A stretch of 64,000 nt of DNA from Microvelia longipes (Eukaryota > Arthropoda > Insecta > Hemiptera > Veliidae), in NCBI GenBank assembly GCA_018340805.1, contig JACMZG010001913.1, forward strand, positions 25,333,658-25,397,657. Direction: 5' to 3'. A program made the position numbers and the translations under genes. This document shows positions 1 to 10,720 of this stretch, in pieces. Within the stretch, counting starts at the first letter, position 1. Every line of letters begins with the position of its first letter. A model generated the notes under the pieces. It searched no databases and was not told where the DNA came from. It saw only the letters and a program-made list of their open reading frames with translations.

Positions 1-2450
1 GTTTCGATTTGTATTTTTAACGTTCTACTATGTAAGTTAATGTAATATAAGTCAAAGTCAAAATTTTGACAAAGATAGTACTGTCTAAATGTAGAGATCG
101 ATAAAGATTATATTGGTAACGCTGTTTTCGTTGCAAATCTACTTTTAAAGGGATTTTTACTTTGTTCTAATTTTTACGTTTCATTAAATTTAATTGAACA
201 ATTAACTTTATTTTTTACTGAGATCAGTTTATAATTAAAACACGGTTTTTTGTTATAAATTTTAATTTATCAGGTAAATAATATTTCATATACTAAACTA
301 TGTTTAATTTATAAAAAAGTACCCAGTTATATTTTTATTGGTTTTTGTTTTATTAATTAACTATTGAATGTGCGTAGCCTTCTTTCCTTAAGAAATCAAA
401 CCTGGCATGCTCCACCGAGAGTAAATAGCTCTTTTTAATGGTTTCTTATTTTTACTCGGGAATAAAACTTTAAAGGTCTTTCGACTACGCCTCGTAATTT
501 ATAATTCATGGTTATTTATTAAACCCGTAGTTAGGGTTGTTTTCAATCTGTTGGTGCAGCCGTAGAGAACGATCGTTTTGTTATTCCAAGGCTGATGTAA
601 CAAAACATGCATGACTATATCAGTGCAAGTTACTTAATGGAATATCGATAAACTTTAATGGTTAACAATTAAATAATTAAAACGTTAGTGGAAATTAGTT
701 TGTTTTATAATGTTTTGTGCACATAATAAACTATCAGTGATAAATTTTCAAATGCTTGTTGTTCACCCGAAATTTCGTTCAATTTATGAAATTATTACAT
801 GGAATTTGAGGAAATAGCCCAAAATTGGATTCACACGTTCAAACTAGAAGATGATATACATACGCACTTAATTTGAACAATAAACAATCTTAAACTACCA
901 ACTATCCACGTGATTTTTTACAAATAATAGTGCAGATTAATAAAAACTAGGTAAAATAAATTATTTTTCTAAAGAAAAAAATGCGGTAAAGCACAACGGT
1001 GTTTTGACATAAATAGTTCATTATTTATCCCCCATAGAGGCCACTCAGCGCTGGCATCAGTCTAACGTGATGACTACCTTCTCTATATCCGGCAACCCTA
1101 GTCTAGCGTAATCACATGATCCAATTAATGATCTGGATTGGTGCTGCTTAATTCCCCCGATTAAGCAAGGATGGTTTCATTGCGCGACCATGGGTATAGA
1201 GATTTTTTATTAGACTCAAAATATGTACGCTATAGGCGTCATAAGATATGGAAGACAAAAGGTATACTCAGTTATTTAGACTGCTAGATTGTTGGTGTAA
1301 GGACAAGATTCGTCTCTATAATGATGAAGGGTGATAGAGAATGATGTGAAATGGGTGAATAATGACGCGACTAAATAATCATCACATGACCTAATGATGT
1401 GGCCTACCTGTCACCTTTCACTCATTTCTGTCACTAATACATAGAATCACTTTTCGGATCAATTATGGAATACAAACTATTAAAAAACATATTTAAAAAA
1501 TCTTACCTTTATCAAAAACTAACTGATAAAGATTTAATCGAAATCCGAGCTTTTATATGATAAGCGACGAAACGGCCCACGCAGACGCGCAAACACATTA
1601 GTAGTGTGATTACGCACAATTATCACACACTTGGCAAACAAGGACACGCATGTTTACATTATCATATGCCAAATATTCTATTAATTGCCTAAAAATTTTA
1701 AACGATAAATCTAGTTCTGTGAGCAATGTTGCTTAGTTTAAGGGTTAGTACTGGATTTGTATGGTGTTTAGTGATATCGCAGTGATGGTAGTCACATAAT
1801 TCACGTCGTTGGATCCTTTCTAGGGAATTTCCTTTGAAAAATTGCCCATAGGACGCACGGCATGACAGGAGTTAGACCCAGGAGTTGTTTGAACGCTAAA
1901 AATTGTTTTAGGGGTCACGTATGACAAAAAATAGGTTTGAAGAAACTTAATTTTAACCTTTGGTAAACTTCATACTTACAGGGTGGACGTATAGTATACA
2001 GTATATATACAGGGTGGATATATGCTCATTCTCTCCCCTCTTAAATTTTGAACCGTCAGACATTAATTAATGAAACTTAAGGTACTTTATCTGTGTAAGG
2101 AGAACTTCTTTTTGGTGGTGTATAGTAAACTTCGGGTTTCCCAAAAGCGAATTAGAGGGTATACATTTTTTAAGCTTTTTGGGTTCTTGAGAAAAATACA
2201 AAACATTTTGCCTTTTGCATATTTTTGTCTAAGAGCGCTATTTTGGTAGAAATAATTGCCTAAAGTGGGAAAATTGGACACAGTCATGTTGAGTACCGTC
2301 ACAGCCATGTCGAGTTCCGTCACAGCCATGTCGTGTTGCGTCACGAGAGTTTATTTTCCATAGAGCAGTTTTCTCACGAGATTTACACTATCCAGGTAAA
2401 TAAAACGAAAAAATATTTTTATATCCAACGATTTTTTTGAGAAATACTTC
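1..2450. other. AT-rich intergenic DNA, no gene seen
   Basis: I see no coding region with recognisable homology here. Open frames are short and AT-driven. One at 2087-2344 (-) is partly a translated short repeat around 2280-2345 (a CAGCCATGTCG-type unit). A stretch at 1100-1170 reads weakly like the 5S-derived SINE described below (TTAAGCAGCA on the minus strand) but is too degraded to call. Confidence 0.5.
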
Positions 2451-2454
2451 TTAT

Positions 2455-2530
2455 AAAAGAAGTACTTATGTACTTATATGTACATAAGTTGTATAAAGTT
2501 ATTACATTATAAGTAATAATGTACTATATG
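2455..2530. repeat. Short palindromic cluster
   Basis: Two adjacent imperfect inverted repeats built from GTACTTATGTAC- and TTATTACATTATAAGTAATAA-like words. They would fold as DNA or RNA hairpins and sit at the left edge of the minisatellite that follows. Confidence 0.55.
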
Positions 2531-2960
2531 ACATTACATCATAAACCATTCCTTCTATTTATCGAACCTTACTCTCCACAATGACATTATATCATAAACA
2601 ATACATTCTATTTATCAAACCTTACTCTACACAATGACCTTATATCACAAACGATACCTTCTATTTACTAAACCTAACTCCCTACAATGGCTTTATATCA
2701 TAAACCATTCCTTCTATTTATCAAACCTTACTCCCCACATTGACCTTATATCACATACGATAACTTCTATTTATTAAACCTTTCTCTCCACAATGACCTT
2801 ATATCACAAACAATATCTTCTATTTATCAAACCTTACTCCCCACATTGACCTTATATCACAAACGATACCTTCTATTTATTAAACCTTTCTCTCCACAAT
2901 GACCTTATATCACAAACAATATCTTCTATTTATCAAATCTTACTCTCCAGAATGGCCCTG
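2525..2960. repeat. Minisatellite, about 56-60 bp unit, roughly 7 copies
   Basis: Diverged direct repeats with the recurring words CAATGACCTTATATCA, TTCTATTTATCAAACC and TTACTCTCCACA. Units differ by point changes. No coding potential. Confidence 0.85.
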
Positions 2961-4110
2961 TTTCCATTTATCAGTAACCTTTCTGACGCTTCCGTGACAC
3001 CTGAATCATCTAAATCCTCTTGCACAAACCCTATTCTTAAACACCCTTCTAGATAATCTTGCGAGACGCCAGAGGAGATAGTTGCCTAGAGACCAGCTAT
3101 CTTCATAAATTCAATATTACTTCATATAATCTTATATTTACAATATTTTATTTTCATGTTTATTTATTAAGCTCCCTATCTACTCTTCTATATTATTATT
3201 TTATGAATACCATCGCTATTTATGTACTTAACAATTATTTACTTTTAAAAAGTGCCGCCTTTATGCAATCACTGGATTGTTTCTCTATCAAGCCAATGAA
3301 GCCACTAAACCGTGTTAACTCTAATACTTGTTTAAGAAAATCATAAGTGTTTTCTTATTTCATAGTAAAAATTGTCTTAGAGGTACGGGCTTTTAATCAA
3401 GTTACTCTCCCCTTTTAGTTGTTTTTTTGTTTTATTATTTTTATTATATTGATACTGATGAATGTAGGAAATAATATAGTTTTGCACCATACAAATAAAT
3501 GGAATCAAAATCCATTCGGATCTCTTTACACAATCATTGTTTAAGTTTGCAGGTTTGACTGCCAATGGCAGACACTGGATTTTTTCATTTTACAAAATAA
3601 AATAAAAATAAGAATTACAAGGGTACAAAATAAGGTTCCAAGACAAAATAAGGTTACCTCTCTGCTAAAGGTTTACGCCTTGTGCTGCAGCAGTTGAGAG
3701 AATGGAATCGTATTTAAACACAAATGCAAACCACCGATTCAAATCGGGGTTATGATTTACGCTAAGAAAACCAAAAAGAGTTTAAAACGGATGCCTGTTG
3801 GAATTATAAGTTTAAAACACTGAGCTTTCGACCAGAGAACGTCTTAACATTTTGAGCTTCATTCAGGGGGTTGGACATATAGCGTTGAGCAAGTGCTCTC
3901 CAAATATCTAATACAGTGACTGAGCAATAGAGGAAATCAAAATAGGATGCTGACATGTCAGCGTTACAGAATACCTTACAGACTATACATGTCAAATGTC
4001 ATGACATGTCAGCCATACAGACTATACACTCGTCTAACTAATGTAATGGACATCAAATAAAGCATCATCTTTAACCGATGAATAAGTAAAAGAAAAATAC
4101 TAATTGGATA
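2961..4110. other. Intergenic, no gene seen
   Basis: Only short open frames with no recognisable domain. Around 3950-4015 the palindromic word TGACATGTCA occurs several times. Confidence 0.4.
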
Positions 4111-4119
4111 AAAAATACA

Positions 4120-4125
4120 TTTATT
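4120..4125 (-). terminator. Candidate poly(A) signal of the secreted-peptide gene
   Basis: AATAAA on the minus strand about 190 nt past the stop codon. Another AATAAA lies at 4295-4300, only 13 nt past the stop, and is less likely to be used. Confidence 0.35.
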
Positions 4126-4312
4126 TACATTAGATTGTTATACAATGTTAATTACAATGGAGTATTGGAATTGATTAGTGGGTACATTCCTAAGATTATT
4201 ATGTATCACTTAAACTATTCAAGGTAATAATGTTGAAAAAATATATCAATGATATGTATGCGGAGAACGTATCAGGGCGTCGAATTTCTTGTAATTTATT
4301 TAAAAGGCGAGT

Positions 4313-4522
4313 TTATCCAAGAAGTCCACCGACAAGAGGAAGGTTTCCGGTGACTCCAGCAAGGGTATCAGTGACGCCACCGAGGAGGCCGCCAAGCAGA
4401 GGAAGACCCTTGACTACGTCACTGACTGAGTTGAGAAGTTGAGGGTCGGGTTGGGGAACAGGATTAGCCATAGCCATGACGACGGCACAGAGAGCAACGA
4501 AAATCATGAAAAGTCCCTTCAT
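4313..4522 (-). CDS. Small secreted Leu/Gly-rich peptide, 69 aa
   Basis: This is a one-exon frame of 69 residues. It opens with a classic signal peptide: MKG, a hydrophobic core with FMIFVALCAVVMAMA, and likely cleavage near A19-N20. The mature part starts NPVPQPDP. It then becomes a hydrophobic, almost lysine-free peptide with two copies of an LP-L/V-GGLLG motif (about residues 40-48 and 61-69), separated by GVTDTLAGVTGN, and it ends at the second copy. There is no cysteine and no C-terminal amidation signal beyond the final Gly. I chose the inner ATG at 4522 because the signal peptide begins there; the upstream in-frame extension is charged and low-complexity. I do not recognise the family. 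Short Gly/Leu-rich secreted peptides in insects include cuticular, salivary and antimicrobial ones, and none can be chosen from sequence alone. Coding confidence is good; function is unknown. Confidence 0.72.
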   Translation of the reverse strand: MKGLFMIFVALCAVVMAMANPVPQPDPQLLNSVSDVVKGLPLLGGLLGGVTDTLAGVTGNLPLVGGLLG

Positions 4523-4535
4523 TGTGGTAGGATTT

Positions 4536-4580
4536 CCTGAAAATGGCCGAATATACATTATAATATTATCTGATTTGTAT
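4536..4580 (-). promoter_or_regulatory. Candidate core promoter, or alternatively a 3' splice site, of the peptide gene
   Basis: Reading the minus strand, a TATTATAATG-like TATA element lies about 25-28 nt before a TCAG (4540-4537) that fits an arthropod initiator. This would give a very short 5'UTR before the ATG at 4522. The same TTTTCAG could instead be a 3' splice site ending a leader intron. Sequence alone does not decide. Confidence 0.35.
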
Positions 4581-5051
4581 TGAAGCCTCTCGTTACACAA
4601 TAAAAGAACTCGATCTTTTTTGACACGACATAAGCGAATTTACAAATATATTAGTCGAAATACACTATTTGTTAACAACAAGTTGTATATCTCAAATTTT
4701 AAAATCAGAACCAATGGTGATAATACAATTTACCTTTATTTATGTGTGTTGTCTTATAAAGTAGTATATTTATGTCAAACTTCGTCTCGTTATAAAAAAT
4801 GTCATACATTATAAAAAGGCCCTTATTGTCTTTTGAAAATGTAAACATTTTAATATGATTTACCCGACTGATTTAATGATTTAAATGATTTTTAAAAGAA
4901 TTATTGATTTATTAAAATTTTTGAATACATCAACGTCTGACGTCAAAATATAATAAAGGTTTTTGAAACTTATGAGGTCGATTTTCTACTAAGTTTCAGT
5001 CAGATCCGAATAAGGGTTCGAAAGATCTCGTATGCTATTAGAATGGTCTGT

Positions 5052-5068
5052 AATATATATAATATATA

Positions 5069-5135
<67 letters not shown>

Positions 5136-5156
5136 ATATAATATATATATATATAA
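5052..5156. repeat. (TA)n microsatellite
   Basis: About 105 bp of almost pure TA with a few AAT/TTA interruptions. It abuts the left arm of the inverted repeat at 5157-5620. Confidence 0.95.
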
Positions 5157-5620
5157 TGATAAAGTAAGGGCACTTTTCAGGGAAAATTAAATTTAAAGTT
5201 TAGTTTGTAATTATGACTATTTCGCCTTCTCCTCAAGGCATACTCATGTCTCTTAGTAATTACATCGATTAAATCAGTTTTAAGTAAGCCAAAGGCTATT
5301 GTCAACAATTAAAAAATTAAAAAATACAACTACATAACTAAAGCACTAATAACATAATATTGGGTTCTACCTCCCTCCCTCATGCATGACCCTAATCTTT
5401 GTTATATGTATCCATTAACTGTATTTAGTGCTTTAGTTATGTAGTTGTGTTTTTTAATTTTTTAATTGTTGACATTAGCCTTTGGCTTACTTAAAACTGA
5501 TTTAATCGATGTAATTACTAAGAGACATGAGTATGCCTTGACGAGAAGGCGAAATATAGTCATAATTACAAACTAAACTTTAAATTTAATTTTCCTCAAA
5601 AGTGCCCTTACTTTATCATT
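5157..5620. repeat. Large inverted repeat (foldback), arms about 195 bp
   Basis: The left arm (about 5157-5350) and right arm (about 5427-5620) are near-perfect reverse complements with an approximately 75-bp spacer. Both outer ends lie close to TA microsatellites. The spacer carries a block with GGGTTCTACCTCCCTCC that recurs directly at 5736-5775. It looks like a foldback or non-autonomous DNA element. No coding capacity. Confidence 0.88.
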
Positions 5621-5656
5621 GAATATAATGAGGAACAATAAGGAGGATTCAACTCT

Positions 5657-5715
<59 letters not shown>

Positions 5716-5724
5716 TTAATATAC
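5657..5724. repeat. (TA)n microsatellite
   Basis: TA tract just outside the right arm of the foldback. Confidence 0.92.
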
Positions 5725-5730
5725 ACTGTA

Positions 5731-5777
5731 TATAATATTGGGTTCTACCTCCCTCCCTCATGCATGACCCCAATCTT
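5731..5777. repeat. Direct repeat of the foldback spacer block
   Basis: This repeats, nearly base for base, the block at about 5356-5399 (TAATATTGGGTTCTACC through CATGCATGACCC). The foldback and its TA tract seem to have been part of a larger duplicated unit. Confidence 0.8.
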
Positions 5778-6689
5778 ATCGGAACATTTTTTCTTTAAAA
5801 AATTACAAAAAAGTATAACCTACTAATATTTAACATTTGGTAGGTTATAACCTACCAAATGTATAACCTATCAATATTTAACAGTAAATACTAAACATTA
5901 AAATATAATCTAGGATACTAAAGCGGTTGAATATAATCTAACTATAGACATAAGTGACTGTTTCTGCTTATAATAAAATTCTGATTTAATTAAATTAACT
6001 TTTAGGCAATTAATTAAATATTACCTTACCTAGATGTATTTTAGTAAAATTGTTTCAAACAAATTCTAAGATTTTGAAGCAACGTGAGAGGTTTATATAG
6101 CCAACACAGATTGCTTGGTAATTATTGTATAAATTATCTGGGTTTGTTAGCAAAGCAATTAAAACCAAAATCAAATTTTCAAATATTACGATTAAACTAA
6201 AAATAGTCCTATTATATGTTGAAAATGAATAAGGAGAAGACAAGTGCAATGTTACGCAGAACTAATTAAAAATAAATTATTAACTTGACAACAATGTATT
6301 TATAATACATAAATGCCATTTTCCGTAGGAAATTCATTAAAAGTTGACTTTTCAAGTACAGCATACACAGTTGATCTTGAATTTTCATGTGAACTCTATT
6401 AAATATTTCACAAAACGTTTAGTGCTCGGAGTAGGAAAAGCCTTGTTTTTAAACAAACGATCTGTGAAAGAAAATGCAAAAAAATTTTTTGATTTTTTAA
6501 AAAGGAAGGGCGCACGCCATAAGTTAAAGCTTTGTAATATTATTTGGATAATTCTTTAATCAAAAAATTACTTAAAGCTGCAAATTTGTGTCTTTAACTT
6601 GTCATGGGTCTACTTAGCATGGGTCTATTTCTTTATGTTAGTCCTTAGTTCATAATTGGTAGACTTATCGAGAATATATATACATATAA

Positions 6690-6925
6690 TAATTAATGCC
6701 CGCTTAGAGCCTTGAGGCTCATCAAGGACAACACCTGCGGGAACAACCTCAGGTGGTTGTAGCAACCGTTACACTCAAAGTATAATCTAATGTTGGCGAA
6801 ATATTATTTGATAAAATCTTATGCATAAACTGAGAGCGTAACCTGGGCTGCGAACTCCAGACCTGCGTGACGTCAAGGGTTAGTATAAATACTAACGCAG
6901 TAACGACCTCGACCACGATGGCGGC
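6690..6925 (-). mobile_element. tRNA-like SINE fragment
   Basis: On the minus strand the head reads GTGGTCGAGGTCGTTA, A-box-like, and about 50 nt later GGAGTTCGCAGCCC, B-box-like. This is the layout of a tRNA-derived SINE or tRNA pseudogene. The body extends to about 6690 and the 5' end runs into a TA microsatellite. It is diverged and no anticodon arm is convincing. Confidence 0.4.
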
Positions 6926-6934
6926 TATATATAT

Positions 6935-6997
<63 letters not shown>

Positions 6998-7006
6998 GAT
7001 ATATTA
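6925..7006. repeat. (TA)n microsatellite
   Basis: Long TA tract with occasional AAT interruptions. Confidence 0.93.
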
Positions 7007-7157
7007 TCATCAATCATAAAATACGATTAATCAGCTGACACTCTCATGTTAAAAGAGTGCAAGCTAAAACAAAGATAGTATGATTAAATAGTATGATTAA
7101 TTTCCAGCGCACCTCTTTTAATCATAAAAGTAATATATGATAGAAAAGTGTGATTTA

Positions 7158-7298
7158 CATAATGTAAGAACTCGGAATATAATGTGGCAACCCGCTACAT
7201 AATGTGACAACTCGGTATTGAGATATAATGTCACCACCTGGCACATAATGTCACAACCTGGCACATAATGTGACAACCCGGAACCTAATGTGACAACG
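7158..7298. repeat. Minisatellite, about 20 bp unit
   Basis: Around six to seven copies of a unit like ATAATGTGACAACCCGGCAC. A minus-strand frame across it is only translated repeat. Confidence 0.82.
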
Positions 7299-7639
7299 GT
7301 AGAGAGAGTGCTATACAGCAATATCGACCTTACTGAAGCCAAAACAACTGATTAAATAACAAGTAAAGCAACAACTTTTCTCTCGTTGTAGAACGAGTTT
7401 CGTGATTAGATCAATTCAGGGGTAAAGCCGCACTGTATGTACTTTATGAAAAAAATTATAATCTTACGGCAGTTCAATGACACTGCGAGACTGGCTGTAA
7501 AAGTAGAAATTTTGTAACACTTGCCAAGATAAGGATCTCTTACGTAAGCTAAGAAAATGAAAAGTCATTTACAGCGATAGCTGATAAATTTCGATTTTTA
7601 CTCGTGCACACCTACTATTTGTAGGTAAGAAGCATTGTG

Positions 7640-7790
7640 TAAACTTCACACTCAAAAATTCTAGTGCGGTGGTCGGCATACCGGGTGATTTTTTTTTGGA
7701 ATGCGTGTTTCCGTGCTCAAAAATCCTTTACTTGCTTAAGGATCCGATTTATGCTTTATAACTTGAGCAGTTATTTTTCCTGAACATAGG
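7640..7790. mobile_element. End of a MITE-B element (terminal repeat only)
   Basis: Shares its terminal sequence with the elements at 19383-19825 and 44615-44960: GCGGTGGTC, then GAATGCGTGTTTCCGTGCT, CTTGCTTAAGG and TTTATGCTTTATAA, GAGCAGTTA. Only one end is present. The minisatellite that follows may have grown from inside it. Confidence 0.65.
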
Positions 7791-8028
7791 AACGTTGTTG
7801 GTATTTTCCGCTGAACAGAACGTTGTTGGTTCCGACATAGGAAGGTTGTTGGTTTTTTCCTGAACATAGGAAGGTTGTTGGTATTTTTCCTGAACATAGG
7901 AAGGTTGGTATTTTTCCTGAACATAGGAACGTGTTGGTATTTTTCCTGAACAAAGGAACGTTGTTGGTATTTTTCCTGAACATAGGAAGGTTGTTGGTAT
8001 TTTTCCTGAACATAGGAACGTTGTTGAA
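7779..8028. repeat. Minisatellite, about 30 bp unit, roughly 8 copies
   Basis: Direct repeats containing GTTGTTGGTATTTTTCC and TGAACATAGGAA. The unit is near a multiple of three, so minus-strand frames stay open (repeats of MFRKNTNN), but I do not regard these as genes. Confidence 0.88.
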
Positions 8029-8139
8029 ACATATGTATGAAGCGCTATTTCCTGAACTATTTCTTGGGTTTTAGTTAACCTAGAAATTTAATAACCACTA
8101 TTCATTCAGAGTAATATCACCTCATGGTTTGGGTAGTTA

Positions 8140-8330
8140 TGCATTCTAAGGCCGAGCAAAGCGAGTTTAATGTCAAAACACGTGAGACATTGGATGATTA
8201 TTATATTCTGAGGTCCAACGTAGCGAGACCGAACTAATACCATCTTAAGCTTTGGATAATCAAGACATTCTGAGGAAGCAGATCGGGTATGAAAAGTGTG
8301 AAAAAATTAACGAAGTCCTACGTACTTAAT
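8140..8330. repeat. Dispersed repeat with GCGAGnCCGAA modules
   Basis: Two modules (GGCCGAGCAAAGCGAG near 8150, TCCAACGTAGCGAGACCGA near 8215) match tail words of the 5S-derived SINE family. Similar modules occur near 12180, 12250, 25390 and 26275. Confidence 0.5.
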
Positions 8331-8339
8331 TTTTTGGAC

Positions 8340-9440
8340 TTTTAATAACTATCTCTTGAAAAGACATAAATAATATTGTACATAAAATATATTAAAATAA
8401 CGCGGCAGTTTATGATCAGACCTGGAAAATTACATTTCGCTGACATTTTGAAATTTTGCCGCCTCTTTAAAGTTTTGCTACGTGCTTTTTAAAAGATTAA
8501 GAAAATTATGAAAATTCGCCTTATTGCCATTTGACGAAATGAAATTAGAGCAATTATGATTTATTTGCTGCCGGTAGTAAATATAAATTAGTATTAAGGA
8601 AACGAAAACCCTTGAATATAAGTTAACCTGCTACAATTTTACCTCTACTCATTAAGTCCTCCTTCTCAAGAGTTGTAAACTAATTACTATAGTATACAAA
8701 TTTACCATATCTCCCTCGGAGGTAGAGTATTTTGTTGAAATAACTTTTTGAAGCTTAATTAAACACAGTTCTGCTATGCTTAGTTTTGCAGCCATAAGTA
8801 GATAGAAAATATAATTTATTCTTATAGAGGACATGACTAAGCAGATTATCCAATACGTTGATAGTAAAGCAAAGAAAATTCTTAAACACTAGTAGCTTAA
8901 CAATTTTCTCATTAAGAATTCAATGCAGGAAGTAAAAATAAAATATGCAGGAAAATTCACACGTTTAATAACTGGTTAATATTAACAAGGCGATGGTGGA
9001 ACGAAATCCTTAATTATGCGAACGGGTTGAACGATTCCAAAATTGAAAATAATCAAGGAAAGAGGGACTTGTTTTACAAAGGTACTTTTACTTTCTTTAG
9101 AATCCTGTATCCTCACAGCATCAGGTCCCCACTTCCTTATCAATCCCTTCTTTATCAGGTACTTTACCCCCTCTACACTATATATATCAAGCAGTGTCCC
9201 CACTAAGCAGTTACTAGTCTCGTAGTGTCCGTCGTATAACGCAAAGGATACTTTTTTCTTAATTTTATTTACGCGCGTCCTTAACCACTGATAACCATGT
9301 GGACAATCAGGTACTAATTTAATTACTTTACAGTAAATTTAATTACAAATTGACAATTCAATTTTACAATGTACAAAAAAATATAAAATGTAAAAGACAG
9401 TGATATAGTGATTTTTTTTAAAGTGATAATTAAAATAAGT
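8340..9440. other. Intergenic, no gene seen
   Basis: Nothing recognisable. Two overlapping short frames on opposite strands at 8982-9225 have no domain I know. Confidence 0.4.
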
Positions 9441-9882
9441 GATTTAAAATTTAGTGATATTTGATTGACGTGACTTACATAAACGAACAGACTACACCTG
9501 ACGACTGGACAGACTAACAGTACTTGACATTATTTAAAATTTAAGGATTTACTAGTAGACCAAAACTTTAACCATAAAAGCATTTGACCAATCAGTTTCT
9601 TATAGTTTCAGTCTCATACCTTACAGTTTAAATCTGACCAATCAAAACCAATCAAACGTACTTTGGTATTAAAGAAATAGTTTAGATTTTAGACCTGAAA
9701 GTCAATTATAACCTAAATAATTAATTATGGTAATTTGGTAATAATTTCAATATTATGACAAATTATATTATGTCAGTAATGGCCTTCGTATTTAATACAA
9801 AAAAAGAGTTTGCATTTCTATCTTAGAGGTTAATTATGTCCTGGATAATTATAAAGCCTTTGTCAGGTGCCTTTGTTGGTTA

Positions 9883-9924
9883 GGCACTGATGATGGTTTG
9901 TTAAAACTGAAAGCTGGCTCTGTC
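9883..9924 (+). ncRNA. Hammerhead-ribozyme-like motif (type I, minimal stem III)
   Basis: CTGATGA (9887-9893) is followed by a stem II that pairs GTTT with AAAC around GTTA, then GAAA (9909-9912). Next comes a minimal stem III in which A9912 pairs with T9919 around GCTGGC, with C9920 as the cleavage-site H base. Stem I is A-T, C-G, G-T, G-C between 9886-9883 and 9921-9924. Hammerheads with very short stem III are known from Penelope-like elements and retrozymes. The two copies at 25.1-25.3 kb share core and layout but have another stem II sequence. No activity is demonstrated. Confidence 0.55.
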
Positions 9925-10179
9925 AATACATTGTCTTTTAATTCAGTGGAGAGACTGTTTCTTTCAATTCCTTTTATTGATTGACTCCACAGCTCAACTT
10001 ATTTATAATTATGAGTATGGTATAAAATAAAAGTTTTACTTTTAAAAAAATGAAGAAATATTTAAGAAATAAATGTAGAAATTAATAATAAATAGTGTCT
10101 ATTAATTTCATAATTCATAATTAATTTAAGTACATTAAGTATTAATTAATAAGTAATTCATAATTTCAATATTGCTCAG

Positions 10180-10720
10180 TTTTTGACTTCGAGGTCATTA
10201 AAAACAAACAAAACATAAATTTGATGTAAAATAAACGTTGTACTTTTAATATTATTACAAGATAAATTACGAAGGATGTTGAGTTCGACCTTGGTAATTA
10301 ATAATAATAATTACAATTATTGTGCATAAATTATATTTTTTTATGTGCTTATTATTTAAATTTAGTGCTTTACTAAATTTCAAGTTTGTTTAATATGACT
10401 TTGAACTAAGTAAATATTTAGAATTTTGTTTGCTATGAATGTTATTATTAACTATGAAGAGGTCGATTATGACTTTACTAACCTAAGTATCAAAATGAAG
10501 TTTTTGTAAACTTGAATTGTTACGTATACTATTAATTATAAATTAAACAATAAACAGGTCAATTATGACCTTGTAATTAATGTAAACAATTATGATTTAT
10601 CTCTATTAATTTTGCAAATAAGTATGATGCACAGCAAAATTTCTACTTTTATTTTATTGCTTTCTTATAATTGACCTTGGTATAGAAGGTCATAATTATG
10701 ATTGACCTCCTAGCAGGTAA
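10180..10720. repeat. Cluster of AGGTCA-type inverted motifs
   Basis: AGGTCAATTATGACCT-like words recur near 10190, 10450, 10556, 10670 and 10690 in both orientations. They resemble nuclear-receptor half-site palindromes, but lie in AT-rich repetitive DNA and may just be a decayed repeat. Confidence 0.35.

Noticed and set aside
2087..2344. 85-codon minus frame
   Set aside because: N-terminal half is a translated short repeat; no signal peptide or domain.
7736..8032. Repeat protein (MFRKNTNN)n
   Set aside because: Translated 30-bp minisatellite with two competing frames.
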